Positions 15,036-24,573 of a stretch of DNA of 64,000 nt are shown in pieces. Numbering within the stretch: position 1 is the stretch's first letter; the number at the start of each line of letters is the position of its first letter. Under the pieces are notes generated by a model. It was not told where the DNA came from. It worked only from the letters and a program-made list of their open reading frames with translations, and ran no database searches. Source of the DNA: JAJXZP01 sp963787185 (GTDB taxonomy: Bacteria > Spirochaetota > Spirochaetia > Treponematales > Rectinemataceae); assembly GCA_963787185.1 (NCBI GenBank), contig CAWBCC010000014.1:620001-684000 (forward strand), written 5' to 3'. The position numbers and the translations under genes are program-made.

Positions 15036-17532
15036 TTCTGCGCCGAAACCTTCAAGCCCCGGACGAAATATCGCACATCGATACCGGATTCGACGCTTTT
15101 TCGCGATCGTGTTCGCGGTCGCTCCCTTCTTTTTGGCGTCCTGCCAGGAACAGCTGGTCTTCGGCATGCCCGAATCGCGCTTCCGTGCCGCCCTGGCCTC
15201 CGGCGACCCCTCCCCGATCGTAGCCATCGACAAGGCGCAGCTCGATCAGTACGGGGATTACGGACCTGCCTCCTACTATTATCTCGCGCGCTGGATCGAA
15301 AGTCGCCCCTCGGGACCGGCCTCAGCAAAGGGAGCATCGATCATAGCGGGGACCGACGCCGGAAGCGTCTCGCCCTCCGATTCGAAGCTTCCCTCGCTGG
15401 ACGCCGCCTCTCTACGCGTCCGGCTTCTTTTTCGTCGTGCGTACGAGCTCAACGGGGGTCTCATTCGCAAGGAAGCGGGACACGAACTCGCCGAACTTCT
15501 CCGGCAGGACGGCGAGGCGGGAATACCCGACGCATGGGAGGAGCTCGCCGCTTTCGACGAAGCATACCATATTTCGATGGGCCCCGATTGGACGATAGAC
15601 AGGAGCTATCTCGATGCGCTGGACGGGCTCGGCCGAAGCGTCGAGCTCCTCGGCGCGATAGCCGAACTGCGTGCCGCCTTCCCGGCGGAATCGGCGGCCG
15701 ATGCGGACGCGCTCCTGTACTATGAAGGAACGGCCGGTCAGCGTCTCGGGCACCGCGGCTGGGCCGCGCCGCTGCGCTCCATTCTCCTCGAACGGCCCAC
15801 GAGCGACTGGACTTCGAAGGCGCTCGACTTTATCGAAGCCCTCGAACCCCCGGCCAGGGAATTTTCCGTCGCCGAACGCCGTGTCGTTCGCATGCGCATC
15901 GATGTGGCCGGGCGCGACTACGGAGTCGCATATCACGAGGCTGTCCGCGCCCCCGGCCTCATTTTCACGCCCCGGGCGTCGCCGGAGCTCGTGGCCGATG
16001 CGGGGAAAGCTTTCCTTTACTCCGGCGAGTCGCGCGATGGAATCGGCCGTTTCGTCGCTTTGGAAAGCGAAGCCCGTCAGAGCGCGGTAGCCCTGGGCGA
16101 CACGGCCGTCACGGCGCGCGCGGAACGGGTGGCCTGGACGGCGGCCTTTTATCGCGCCCGCTTTTATCGCGCCCTTCAAAGATGGAAGGAAGCTGCCGCC
16201 CTCTTCGAAAACCTCGCCGACGAAGCGCCCTCACCCTCGGATGCCGATGCCGCACTCTGGTACGGCGTCGAGTGCGCCTCCAAAGTTCCCATCTCCAGAA
16301 ACAGAAGGCTCAAAGCCGGGGACTTGCAGGCACTCGAGCGACGCGCCCTCCTCGGGGCTCTCGAAAAGGCCTCCGCTTCGTGGTCGGATCCCGGACACTT
16401 TACTGACTTGGTCGATTCGCTGTTCTTCGACGCGATGCAGGCTCGTGACTGGGACATCATAGAAGACCTCGCCGGAAGCAAAGTTTCCAAGACGAGCCCC
16501 GTTCTCGCGGCCCGTTGCGCCTATGTGGCGGCTCGTGCGCTCGAGCTGGGGCTCTACCCCTCCACAAAGACGAAAAGCTCCAGAATCAGACGGGGACGGT
16601 CCGATTTCGAAGCCGAGACTCTCCCGCGTTCATTGGCCGGCGACACCTTTCGCGCCATCATGAACGATCCCTCGGCTCCGCTCCATTATCGCGCGCTTGC
16701 GGCCTGGCGCCTCGGCGAGGAGCCTTCCCTCCTGCCTCCCGAACGGGCGGCACCGCCCGATCCGGCGGAAGTCGATCCTCTGGAAAACTTTCTGGCGGGC
16801 TTCGTGCGCTTCGATCTTTCGGATCTCGTCTGCCCGGAAGCGATGAACCGTCTCGCGGCGCTCGACGGCGAATCCCTGCGTAGACTTTCCGCCTTCCTCG
16901 CTCAATCGGGACGTCCCGACGTATCGATGCGGCTGATCGCCGCCTTGATGGGGCGTTCGGATTGGGATCCGCGTCGTTCCGATTACGAACTTTTCTACCC
17001 TCGGCCCTTTCTGTCGGAGATACGTTCCGTCCATTACCGCCTCAATCCGCCCGAAGCGATCCTGTTCGGACTTCTGCGTTCCGAAAGTTATTTCCGGACC
17101 GATGCCCATTCCGACGCCGGAGCGATGGGCCTCGCCCAGCTCATGCCTTCCACGGCCGCCGAAATAGCGCACGCCCTCGACATCGAGAGCTACGATCTCA
17201 ACTCTCCGCGCGACAATCTTCGTTTCGGTATCGTCTACTTTTCCGACCTGCTCGCAGAGACGGGGCGCCCCCTGCGTGCCATGTGGGCCTACAACGCCGG
17301 CAGGGGACGGCTGAAGCAGTGGCTCGCCGATTCGAGCGACCTGCCCGACGACCTCAAGCTCGAAGTCCTCGGTATCGACGAAACGAGACAGTACGGCAGA
17401 AATATCCTGCAAGCTGCGGTCATGTACGGGGAGCTGTACTACAAGATCCCCGTCGAGACGATGACGGAGGAGATTATCGACGGAGAGCCGTCTTGGCTTC
17501 AGCAGGGAGACAGCGCACTTTCCGGGCCCTGA
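15019..17532 (+). CDS. Soluble-lytic-transglycosylase-type lipoprotein
   Basis: 837 aa from ATG 15019. Lipoprotein signal: RRFFAIVFAVAPFFLASC, Cys at about residue 42. A long alpha-helical superhelix of TPR-like repeats (about 60-640) is followed by a C-terminal SLT domain. The domain shows AILFGLLRSESYFRTDAHSD (catalytic Glu in RSES), GAMGLAQLMPSTA and AMWAYNAGRGRL. This is the Slt70 arrangement, a doughnut-like helical ring carrying a lysozyme-fold domain that cleaves peptidoglycan to 1,6-anhydro products. Membrane anchoring by lipid is the variation. With the LysM protein upstream it forms a peptidoglycan-related pair. No alternative start keeps an intact signal peptide. Confidence 0.88.
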   Translation: MRTSEPSAPKPSSPGRNIAHRYRIRRFFAIVFAVAPFFLASCQEQLVFGMPESRFRAALASGDPSPIVAIDKAQLDQYGDYGPASYYYLARWIESRPSGPASAKGASIIAGTDAGSVSPSDSKLPSLDAASLRVRLLFRRAYELNGGLIRKEAGHELAELLRQDGEAGIPDAWEELAAFDEAYHISMGPDWTIDRSYLDALDGLGRSVELLGAIAELRAAFPAESAADADALLYYEGTAGQRLGHRGWAAPLRSILLERPTSDWTSKALDFIEALEPPAREFSVAERRVVRMRIDVAGRDYGVAYHEAVRAPGLIFTPRASPELVADAGKAFLYSGESRDGIGRFVALESEARQSAVALGDTAVTARAERVAWTAAFYRARFYRALQRWKEAAALFENLADEAPSPSDADAALWYGVECASKVPISRNRRLKAGDLQALERRALLGALEKASASWSDPGHFTDLVDSLFFDAMQARDWDIIEDLAGSKVSKTSPVLAARCAYVAARALELGLYPSTKTKSSRIRRGRSDFEAETLPRSLAGDTFRAIMNDPSAPLHYRALAAWRLGEEPSLLPPERAAPPDPAEVDPLENFLAGFVRFDLSDLVCPEAMNRLAALDGESLRRLSAFLAQSGRPDVSMRLIAALMGRSDWDPRRSDYELFYPRPFLSEIRSVHYRLNPPEAILFGLLRSESYFRTDAHSDAGAMGLAQLMPSTAAEIAHALDIESYDLNSPRDNLRFGIVYFSDLLAETGRPLRAMWAYNAGRGRLKQWLADSSDLPDDLKLEVLGIDETRQYGRNILQAAVMYGELYYKIPVETMTEEIIDGEPSWLQQGDSALSGP

Positions 17533-17542
17533 GCATCCGGTT

Positions 17543-17929
17543 CTAGGCCGCTATGGAAAAGAGCGCCCCAGGCGCGATTGCGGGAACGGAAGCGTAGGGC
17601 GGAGCCGGGGCTGCGGCGATGGCATGCATTTCGCTCCCGTACTGCTGGATGAGGGCATCGATACGTTTCGAACTCAGGTCTTTGGGAATCACCGGGGCAG
17701 GCGGCTGATTCTCCACGCTCTCGAGCTGGTCGATCAGGACCTCGAGAATCTGAAGCTTGTCTATGCCCAAGGCCGCGGCGCCGTCTTGGGCGGGGACGCC
17801 GGCGACATGCCGGAAGTTGGCGTACAGCGCCTCGCTCCGATGCACCGGGACGGTGATCTTATCTTGATCGTACCGCATCGCATAGATGTAGGACAGTGGG
17901 AAATAGCCGCTCGAAACAGCTTCCACCAT
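17543..17929 (-). CDS. Hypothetical small protein
   Basis: 128 aa from ATG 17929, preceded by GGAGGATGGAGCC. There is no signal peptide. The first 60 residues are mixed alpha/beta (MRYDQDKITVPVHRSEALY), followed by a helix and an Ala/Pro-rich tail. A surface-exposed flagellar or envelope accessory role cannot be argued from the sequence. It converges with the transglycosylase gene (10 nt between stops). I do not recognise the family. Confidence 0.6.
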   Translation of the reverse strand: MVEAVSSGYFPLSYIYAMRYDQDKITVPVHRSEALYANFRHVAGVPAQDGAAALGIDKLQILEVLIDQLESVENQPPAPVIPKDLSSKRIDALIQQYGSEMHAIAAAPAPPYASVPAIAPGALFSIAA

Positions 17930-17998
17930 GGCTCCATCCTCCGTTCACAATATCGGACGGACGGACGGCGGTGTTTAGCCGCTAGAGTGCATATAATG

Positions 17999-19012
17999 TC
18001 ACTTCGTCGAGGCCCTGTAGAGCCTGTCGTTGATCGCTTTTCCCAGTGCGCGATCGGGCGCGCGCTCGGCCCAGATGGATTCGAGACCCAATGCGTCGAG
18101 TTCGTGGAGATGCACGAAGAGATTCGCCGCAGCTTCCACGGTATCGCCCGAAGGGGAAAGAACCTTGATCTCGGCAAAGTCGGAAGCGACTGCGGCGAGC
18201 CTTCGCCTCGACGCCTCGTCGAAGAGAAGGGCGGCCGAGCGGCCGAATCTCGTTCCTTTCGAAGCGGCTTCGACCATGCGTTGCGCAAGCTCTCCCGAAC
18301 GAAACAGGTATAGCGGCACGCGCGGTGCGTAGTGGCTGTCCAGCTGCCCGGGACTCGTCGGAGATGGAGGAGCACTTCCGCTACCGCCGACGATGACGCG
18401 TCCGATGAGCTCCTCGATCGCCTCTATCGTCATACCGCCCGGACGCAGCACGACCGGCGGATCGACCGTCACGTCCAGGACCGTCGACTCGACTCCGACA
18501 CCGCATGGCCCGCCGTCGATGATCAGGTCCACCTTGTCGCCGAGCATGCGCGCGACGTGCTCCGCGCGCGTCGGAGAGAGATAACCGAAGGGATTGGCGC
18601 TGGGGGCGGCGACCGCCGTGCCCGAATAGGCTATGATCGCGCGGGCGATGGGGTGAGCGGGCAGGCGCACCGCGACGGTGGGCAAACCGCTCGTGACCAG
18701 GTCGGGCACGGTGGAGCGACGCGGAAGTATGAGCGTGAGCGGCCCCGGCCAGAGCCGCTCCATCAGCGTCCGGGCAGTTCTTCCGCCGGCCGCTGCGACG
18801 CGCTCGATGTCGCCCAACGCGGCGATATGCACGATGAGCGGATCGAAAGCCGGACGGGCCTTGGCTTCGAAAACCCGGGCCACTGCGCGCGCGTCGAAGG
18901 CGTTCGCGCCGAGTCCGTAAACCGTCTCGGTCGGCAGACCAACGATGCCGCCCGACGCTATGCAGGCGCCGGCCCTTCGCAGATTGTCGTCGGTGGGAGG
19001 AAGCGGCTTCAT
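17999..19012 (-). CDS. L-threonylcarbamoyladenylate synthase (Sua5/TsaC type)
   Basis: 337 aa. The start is ATG 19012, overlapping the purE stop by 4 nt (ATGA); an open frame extends upstream but reads antisense-like. The YrdC domain (about 1-200) has GGIVGLPTETVYGLGANAFD, KARPAFDPLIVHI, RLWPGPLTLIL and SANPFGYLSPT, the ATP/threonine/bicarbonate site. A linker and a C-terminal Sua5 domain (about 230-337) follow, so this is the two-domain Sua5 form rather than short TsaC. It makes threonylcarbamoyl-AMP for tRNA t6A, the substrate later modified by MtaB encoded in this window. Confidence 0.92.
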   Translation of the reverse strand: MKPLPPTDDNLRRAGACIASGGIVGLPTETVYGLGANAFDARAVARVFEAKARPAFDPLIVHIAALGDIERVAAAGGRTARTLMERLWPGPLTLILPRRSTVPDLVTSGLPTVAVRLPAHPIARAIIAYSGTAVAAPSANPFGYLSPTRAEHVARMLGDKVDLIIDGGPCGVGVESTVLDVTVDPPVVLRPGGMTIEAIEELIGRVIVGGSGSAPPSPTSPGQLDSHYAPRVPLYLFRSGELAQRMVEAASKGTRFGRSAALLFDEASRRRLAAVASDFAEIKVLSPSGDTVEAAANLFVHLHELDALGLESIWAERAPDRALGKAINDRLYRASTK

Positions 19013-19542
19013 CGAGGAAGGATATTGTATCGTTCGGGCCCGAGTTCCTCGAGTCTGGCCGCCTTGGCCAGAACATCCGACTCCATGCGCAGGGCGTAAT
19101 CCTTCAGAGCCGCCCGCAGTTCGGGACGGGACAGCGAAAGGATGCGCGCCGCCAACAGGCCCGCGTTGCGCGCTCCGTCGATGGAAACCACGGCCACCGG
19201 CACCCCCGGAGGCATCTGAACGATCGCCAGAAGACTGTCCAATCCGTCGAGCGTCTTCGTACGCACGGGTACGCCGATCACCGGCAGAACGGTCATGCTG
19301 GCGGTCACCCCCGGGAGATGGGCCGCGCCTCCGGCTCCCGCGACGATCACTTCGAGGCCTCGCGCCGCCGCCCCTTCGGCATACTCGACGAGCCTGGCCA
19401 AAGTGCGGTGCGCCGATATGATGGTCGTTTCGCAGCCGACACCGAGCTCTTCGAGAATGGCCACGGCTTCCTTCATGACGGGGAGATCGGAATCCGAGCC
19501 CATGATGACCCCTACGAGGGGCCGCTCGTTCGATCGAATCAT
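19009..19542 (-). CDS. purE: N5-carboxyaminoimidazole ribonucleotide mutase (PurE class I)
   Basis: 177 aa from ATG 19542. Motifs: VGVIMGSDSDLPVMKEA, TTIISAHRTLARLVEYA, VIVAGAGGAAHLPGVTA, VIGVPVRTKTLDGLDSLLAI and QMPPGVPVAVVSIDGARNAGLLAA, all conserved in PurE. SAHR carries the catalytic His; together with the class I signature QMP it supports the N5-CAIR mutase rather than a carboxylase. It works in purine synthesis; purK is not in the window. A TATAAA box lies 7 nt upstream of the ATG, so the mRNA may be leaderless. Confidence 0.93.
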   Translation of the reverse strand: MIRSNERPLVGVIMGSDSDLPVMKEAVAILEELGVGCETTIISAHRTLARLVEYAEGAAARGLEVIVAGAGGAAHLPGVTASMTVLPVIGVPVRTKTLDGLDSLLAIVQMPPGVPVAVVSIDGARNAGLLAARILSLSRPELRAALKDYALRMESDVLAKAARLEELGPERYNILPR

Positions 19543-19549
19543 GGAGGAT

Positions 19550-19577
19550 TTTATACCGAGGACTCCAAGTCCGGCAA
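19550..19577 (-). promoter_or_regulatory. Promoter of purE with -10 TATAAA 7 nt before the start codon
   Basis: On the minus strand TTGCCG (19577-19572), a 16-nt spacer, and TATAAA (19555-19550) are followed by ATCCTCC and then ATG 19542. The predicted start point falls on the ATG. The ATCCTCC is not a ribosome-binding sequence (it has the same sense as anti-SD). Confidence 0.55.
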
Positions 19578-19629
19578 GCGGATGGAAGCGGCGGTGCAGG
19601 GGGAAAGCGCCCTCGCCGCCGGTGCGGAC

Positions 19630-20625
19630 TCAGAGCCTCTTGAATGCGGCGAGTATCTTTTCCACGGTCGCGTCGGTCTCGGGGTCGAGAGTCTGCCGCG
19701 CGGGATCGGCCAATAGCCATGCGACCGATTCGCGGATGCCGCGGTGGAAGGGAATCGTCGTACGGAAAGCAGGAACCAGGCGTTTGAGCTTGGAACAGTC
19801 GAAAATGGCGCTCCAGGTCTTGTCGCCGAGGAAGGGGCCGGCGAGCTCCGGTTCCACCTTCGCGATGAAGTCCGACGGTATGTGGACGATTTTGGGCTCG
19901 ACGCCGAGCGCCGCTCCGACGCAGCGGTATATCGCCTCCCAGGTCAAGACTTCGTCGCCCATGATCTGGACCGCCTCGCCGATGGCCGCCGGATTGCCGA
20001 GCAGTCCCACGAGGCCTACGGCGAAATCCCGGGCATGCGTGATCGTCCAGAGCGATTGACCGTCGCCGTGGACGATCACATCTTTCCCGTCGAGTATGCG
20101 CCGCGCTATCGTGAAGTCGGAGGAGCCGAAGGGGGTGGGCACCCAGCCGAGTCCGTACGTATGCGAGGGCCGCACGATCGTATAGGGGAAGCCCGAAGCC
20201 CCGCGCTCCGCTTCGAGAAGCCGCTCGCAGGCGATCTTGTCGCGGGCATATTTCCAGTAGGGATTATCGAGCGGCGTCGCCTCGGTGATGACGTGACTCA
20301 CGGGAGGCTTGCGGTAGGCCGAAGCCGAGCTTATGAAAACATATTGTGCCGTCCGATCGCGCAGGAGGCGCAGATCGGCTTCGACCTGCTCGGGCCGGTA
20401 GGCGATGAACTGCACCACCGCGTCGAACTTGAGCCCGTCGAGCGCGGATCGAAGCGAAGCCTCGTCGCTCATGTCCGCGTTGAGAGAAACGACCGCGGCC
20501 GGCGTCCTGTCCCTGCTCCTGCCGCGATTCAGGTGGTAGAGCTCCACCCCTTCGGACAGGGCGCGCAGGCTGCATTCATAGGACAAATTCCCCGTTCCAC
20601 CGATGAAAAGCACCTTCATGGCCAT
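19630..20625 (-). CDS. NAD(P)-dependent epimerase/dehydratase (extended SDR, CSP41-like)
   Basis: 331 aa starting at ATG 20625, with GGGGG five bases upstream. The Rossmann start is MKVLFIGGTGNLSYECSLRA (GGTGNLS instead of the usual GxxGxxG). VSLNADMSDEASLRSAL marks the nucleotide-edge acidic region and YVFISSASAYRKP the Ser site; the Tyr/Lys pair may be in the later YWKYARDKIACERLLE. The pattern resembles the atypical SDR group containing chloroplast CSP41 and many bacterial 'NAD-dependent epimerase' genes of unknown substrate. It begins 1 nt after the B3/B4 gene stop, so it is probably cotranscribed with it. Confidence 0.82.
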   Translation of the reverse strand: MAMKVLFIGGTGNLSYECSLRALSEGVELYHLNRGRSRDRTPAAVVSLNADMSDEASLRSALDGLKFDAVVQFIAYRPEQVEADLRLLRDRTAQYVFISSASAYRKPPVSHVITEATPLDNPYWKYARDKIACERLLEAERGASGFPYTIVRPSHTYGLGWVPTPFGSSDFTIARRILDGKDVIVHGDGQSLWTITHARDFAVGLVGLLGNPAAIGEAVQIMGDEVLTWEAIYRCVGAALGVEPKIVHIPSDFIAKVEPELAGPFLGDKTWSAIFDCSKLKRLVPAFRTTIPFHRGIRESVAWLLADPARQTLDPETDATVEKILAAFKRL

Positions 20626-20626
20626 C

Positions 20627-21328
20627 TTAACCCCCAATCACGAATCCGCTCCCCGCCGCGCCGCACTCGGTCTCGAGGAGTTCGGCAAAGCGGGCCGCAC
20701 AGGCTTCGATCCCCGAACGCGCATCGGCCGCGGGCGCATAGACCACGGCGACGACATCCCGTGCGTCCTCGAAAACCTTGGTCGCCATCGCGTCCTTGAC
20801 CGGATTCCCGCAAGGCGACCACAGGGGGCCCTGCGGCCCCTCGACGGGGCGGCAGATGACGAGAAGATCCTCGAGATCGATCTCCTGGCCCGATGGATTG
20901 AAAACATAGGACTCTCCGGCCGCACCGCGCCTGAGGAGAAGCCTTTCGCCGGTCTTCGCGAGATCGAAAATACTCGCCGGATAGCCCCACTCGAGACTCA
21001 CCGCGTTGTTGGCGTCCACCGGCCCGTTGACGAGAGGAAACTCGCCCGCAAGGGCCGCAGCGAGGAGATATTCGCTCGAGGGCTTGGACCGGCCCGCGGG
21101 CTTGTACTTCCCATGCCGCAGCATGTTGCGCACCGCGGCTTTCCGTTCGGGCGAAAGGAATGCCTCCCCGGCCGAGCGCACGCGACTGAGCAGCTCGGCC
21201 AGATAGGAGGGAACCGACTCCGTCCTGGGGCAAGAGGGCATGCCGACCGCCCAGACGAGAGCCGCGAAAAGAAGGTTCCCATCCAAGGAGGGATCCATCA
21301 ACAGCGAATAATGCGCATCGTCGGTCAT
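20627..21328 (-). CDS. Stand-alone B3/B4 tRNA-binding-type domain protein
   Basis: 233 aa from ATG 21328. The central part contains FPLVNGPVDANNAVSLEWGY followed by PASIFDL, the pattern (short strand, 'VDxxNxVSLxxxxPxxxxDL') that I know from the B3/B4 domain of bacterial phenylalanyl-tRNA synthetase beta chain and its free-standing relatives. The rest (LLLRRGAAGESYVFNPSGQEID, VVAVVYAPAADA) fits the same alpha/beta fold. Free-standing B3/B4 proteins are proposed to edit mischarged tRNA or to bind amino acids; the function here is inference. It lies 7 nt upstream-overlap-free between ftsK (stop 21336) and the epimerase. Confidence 0.75.
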   Translation of the reverse strand: MTDDAHYSLLMDPSLDGNLLFAALVWAVGMPSCPRTESVPSYLAELLSRVRSAGEAFLSPERKAAVRNMLRHGKYKPAGRSKPSSEYLLAAALAGEFPLVNGPVDANNAVSLEWGYPASIFDLAKTGERLLLRRGAAGESYVFNPSGQEIDLEDLLVICRPVEGPQGPLWSPCGNPVKDAMATKVFEDARDVVAVVYAPAADARSGIEACAARFAELLETECGAAGSGFVIGG

Positions 21329-21335
21329 GGCTTCA

Positions 21336-23867
21336 TCATACCTCGTCGTCCTTTTCGGCGACCCGCTGCCCCGGAACTGTCTCCGGATCGGGAATCAGAC
21401 TGCGCTGCCGGCCCGCCGATCCCTGGTCGGCACGGGAACCCGTATCGGATCGGCCGAGTATCTCGGGGTTGCGCACGAGATCGCGGGGCTTCGATCCCCT
21501 GGCCGGACCGACGATCCCCTTCTCTTCCATGAGCTCGACGAGGCGCGAGGCGCGATTGTAGCCGATCTTGAGCCGCCGCTGGATGTACGAAGCGCTCGCC
21601 CGGCCCTGCTGCAGCACGATCTCCAGGGCCTTCTCGTAGAGGGGATCGTCGTCTTCATCGGCAAAGAGGGAAGGCTCCTCGTCTTCCTCTTCGTCGATGA
21701 AGATTTCATCGTCGATGTACTCCGGCTCTCCCAGAGTCTTGACGTATTCCACTGCCTTCTCGACCTCCTCCTCGGAGACGAAGGCGCCTTGCATGCGGAC
21801 AGGGAAGGGGTCCCAGGCGCTGGCGAAAAGCATGTCGCCGCGACCGAGCAGCTTCTCCGCGCCAACCATGTCGATGATGATGCGGCTGTCGAATTTACTG
21901 GCTACCATAAAGGCGATGCGGCTCGGAATGTTCGCCTTGATGAGACCCGTGATGACATCGATCGAGGGCCGTTGGGTCGCGAGGACAAGGTGAATGCCCA
22001 CGGCTCGCGACATGGCCGCGAGCCGCGCAAGCGTCGACTCCAGCTCCTTGCCCGTGGTCGCCATGAGATCGGCGAACTCGTCGATGATGACTACCAGATA
22101 GGGCAGCCGCTCGGCGGCCAGGCCCTTCTCGCGAACCTTGCGATTGTAGCTCTTAACATCGCGCACACCCACGCGGTCGAGCATGCTGTAGCGGCGTTCC
22201 ATCTCGCAGATGCAGTACTGAAGAGCCTGGAAGGCCCGCTTCGGCTCGGTGACGACCGGCGTGAGCAGGTGAGGAATGTCGTTGTAGAGCTTGAGCTCGA
22301 CGATCTTGGGATCGATGAGCAGGAGCCGCACTTCCTGGGGGGAACGCTTGAACAGTATGGAAAGGATGATGGAGTTCACGCAGACCGACTTGCCCGACCC
22401 CGTCGCGCCGGCGATCAGCAGGTGCGGCGTCTGCGTCAGGTCGATGAACTGCACCTCGCCTGCGATATCCTTGCCGAGAATGACGGGCACTTCCATCTTG
22501 GCGGTCTTGAATGACTCGTTCTCGACGATCTCGCGGAGCGAAACGATGGAGCGGCGCTCGTTCGGCACCTCGATGCCGACCGCGTGTTTGCCCGGGATGG
22601 GCGCGACGATGCGCACACTCGAAGCCGCGAGGCGCAGGGCGATATTGTCGGCCAGGTTCGCTATCTTCGAAAGCCGCACTCCCGGCGCCGGCAGGATCTC
22701 GAACATCGTTATGACCGGGCCCTTCCGAATCCCGGTCACCTCCGCCTCGATATTGAACTCCGCGAGCGTATCGCGCAGAACTTCCGCCGAGCGTCGAGTC
22801 TTGTCGTCGATGATCCAGTACTGACCGTCCGGATACAGACTGAGGATACCCTCCACCGGAACCGCGTAGGGCCTGTCTTTTCGCTCGGCTGCGCGGCGCG
22901 CCAGAACCCGTTCCACCGCCGCAGCCTTCGCGGCTTCGTCGGTTTCGGACTCGGCCGGGTGGGGCGCGACCTGCCGGGGCGGGACGGTTATGAACTCGAT
23001 CGGCCGGGCGCCGGATAGCGCCACAACCGAGGCAGCCGGAACCGACCCGGGGATCGGGTCCGCGATCGGGTCCGGCTCCGGGCCCCGGCCGAAATCCGGG
23101 CCGTTCTGCGGCGGCCGGTTCGAAGTCTCCGCAGAGCCGGTAACTTCTTCCGCCTCATCTTCTAACTTCTGATCTTCCTTCCCATCCTCGTCCGGGATGC
23201 CGCCAAGCGAACGAAGCGGCGGAAGGGGGGCGAGCTTCGGCACTCTGAAATCGAAGGCATCGAAAGAGGGATCTCCTGCGGGGATGCGTCCTGCGACGCT
23301 CGGCTCGGGATCGGGGGGCGGAGCCTCGTCGAGCAAGTACCTGTTCGTCCCTTCCCTGGTTCCCGAATCCCGATGGCCGAGCGGCGGAGGCAGGAGCCCC
23401 GGGCGAACCCCGTACTCCTTGCTCATACGCCCCTTTCTCGACGCCCACAGGGCGATGCGCGCGACGAGAGCCGCCAAAAGCAATGAGATGGCCGCACAGA
23501 CCGCGCCGAAGGCGGGAATGCCTGCGGCGTCGAGAAAGGGTAGCTCGGCGAGGAAGCGCTCCGGATCGGCCGAAACGCGCGCGAATACGGCCACGGGGAT
23601 AAAAGGCAGAACTACACCCGTCAGGACGGCAAGAGTGCCGGGGCGCACCCTAGGAAGAAAACATAGAAGAGAAGCGAACGCAAACCAAGCCGGTATGAAG
23701 AGCGCAGCCCAGGAAAACGCATTCACGAGGGACGATCCGAGAACGGTGAGAAGGCCCGGCGCCGAGGACCCCATGCCCGTCGATGCGAGCGCGAGAAGAG
23801 TGTACGAGGCGCATAGGCCGAGAAAACTACCGAGAATGATCGAGGATTTCGAAGTAGAAGTGGGCAT
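21336..23867 (-). CDS. ftsK: DNA translocase FtsK/SpoIIIE
   Basis: 843 aa from ATG 23867 (GGAG upstream; a GTG at 23870 is also possible). Four N-terminal transmembrane helices (about 10-160) are followed by a Pro/Glu-rich linker (to about 330). The motor has Walker A AGATGSGKSVCVNS, Walker B YLVVIIDEFADLM and FDSRIIIDMVGAEKLLGRGDM. The C-terminal gamma winged-helix (ASYIQRRLKIGYNRASRLVELMEEKGI) recognises KOPS-like DNA signals. It coordinates chromosome segregation with division. The linker is long and charged, as usual for FtsK. It lies in a minus-strand series with recR, ybaB and dnaX. Confidence 0.95.
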   Translation of the reverse strand: MPTSTSKSSIILGSFLGLCASYTLLALASTGMGSSAPGLLTVLGSSLVNAFSWAALFIPAWFAFASLLCFLPRVRPGTLAVLTGVVLPFIPVAVFARVSADPERFLAELPFLDAAGIPAFGAVCAAISLLLAALVARIALWASRKGRMSKEYGVRPGLLPPPLGHRDSGTREGTNRYLLDEAPPPDPEPSVAGRIPAGDPSFDAFDFRVPKLAPLPPLRSLGGIPDEDGKEDQKLEDEAEEVTGSAETSNRPPQNGPDFGRGPEPDPIADPIPGSVPAASVVALSGARPIEFITVPPRQVAPHPAESETDEAAKAAAVERVLARRAAERKDRPYAVPVEGILSLYPDGQYWIIDDKTRRSAEVLRDTLAEFNIEAEVTGIRKGPVITMFEILPAPGVRLSKIANLADNIALRLAASSVRIVAPIPGKHAVGIEVPNERRSIVSLREIVENESFKTAKMEVPVILGKDIAGEVQFIDLTQTPHLLIAGATGSGKSVCVNSIILSILFKRSPQEVRLLLIDPKIVELKLYNDIPHLLTPVVTEPKRAFQALQYCICEMERRYSMLDRVGVRDVKSYNRKVREKGLAAERLPYLVVIIDEFADLMATTGKELESTLARLAAMSRAVGIHLVLATQRPSIDVITGLIKANIPSRIAFMVASKFDSRIIIDMVGAEKLLGRGDMLFASAWDPFPVRMQGAFVSEEEVEKAVEYVKTLGEPEYIDDEIFIDEEEDEEPSLFADEDDDPLYEKALEIVLQQGRASASYIQRRLKIGYNRASRLVELMEEKGIVGPARGSKPRDLVRNPEILGRSDTGSRADQGSAGRQRSLIPDPETVPGQRVAEKDDEV

Positions 23868-23985
23868 CACTGTCGGCTCCCGGTTTCCGGTTATCGAGAA
23901 TATCGGCGTTCATGCTGCGGCGCAGTATAGGCTGTGGGAAGGAATCGGCCGGCGGTTGAAATACATGCAGCAATTCAACTGTCGG

Positions 23986-24573
23986 CTATAGCTTCGTCCT
24001 TCCGCGGAACGACCGCGCAAGAGTGAGCCGATCGGCATATTCGAGATCGCCGCCGACCGGCATCCCCGTGGCGAGCCTCGTCACCGAGACGCCGGTCGGC
24101 TCGAGAAGGCTCTTCAGGTAGAGGGCCGTCGTGTCGCCCTCCACGGTCGGATTCGTGGCGACGACAACCTCGGTCACGCCTCCCGCGCGAATTCTCGCGA
24201 TAAGGCTCTGTATTTTGAGATTCTCCGGTCCGACTCCATCCAAGGGCGATATGAGCCCGCCGAGAACATGGTAAAGCCCCCGATACTCCCGGGAACCTTC
24301 GATCGTCACGACATCCTGAGGTTGCTCTACCGCGCAGATGAGGGATCGGTCCCGTGCGGGCGAGGAGCATACCGAGCATGGATCCGATTCGGTGTAAGAG
24401 CCGCATACCGAGCAGATGACGATGGCCTTTTGCAACCCCGCTATGCGCTCGGCGAGCGCCCGTGCGAAGGTCGGGTCGCTTCGGAGCAGATGGTAGGCGA
24501 CGCGCAGCGCGCTCTTGCGGCCTATACCGGGCAAGCGCGTAAGCAGACCGACGAGCTCCTCGAGGGCCTTCAA
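23986..24573 (-). CDS. recR: Recombination protein RecR
   Basis: 195 aa. ATG 24573 overlaps the ybaB stop by 4 nt. N-terminal helix-hairpin-helix (LTRLPGIGRKSALRVAYHLL), a four-cysteine zinc site (ICSVCGSYTESDPCSVC), the Toprim domain (LICAVEQPQDVVTIEGSREYRGLYHVLGG) and the C-terminal Walker-B-like segment are all present and in order. RecR acts with RecO in loading RecA at gaps. The order recR–ybaB–dnaX is conserved widely in bacteria. 115 nt between recR and ftsK hold no obvious signal. Confidence 0.96.
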   Translation of the reverse strand: MKALEELVGLLTRLPGIGRKSALRVAYHLLRSDPTFARALAERIAGLQKAIVICSVCGSYTESDPCSVCSSPARDRSLICAVEQPQDVVTIEGSREYRGLYHVLGGLISPLDGVGPENLKIQSLIARIRAGGVTEVVVATNPTVEGDTTALYLKSLLEPTGVSVTRLATGMPVGGDLEYADRLTLARSFRGRTKL

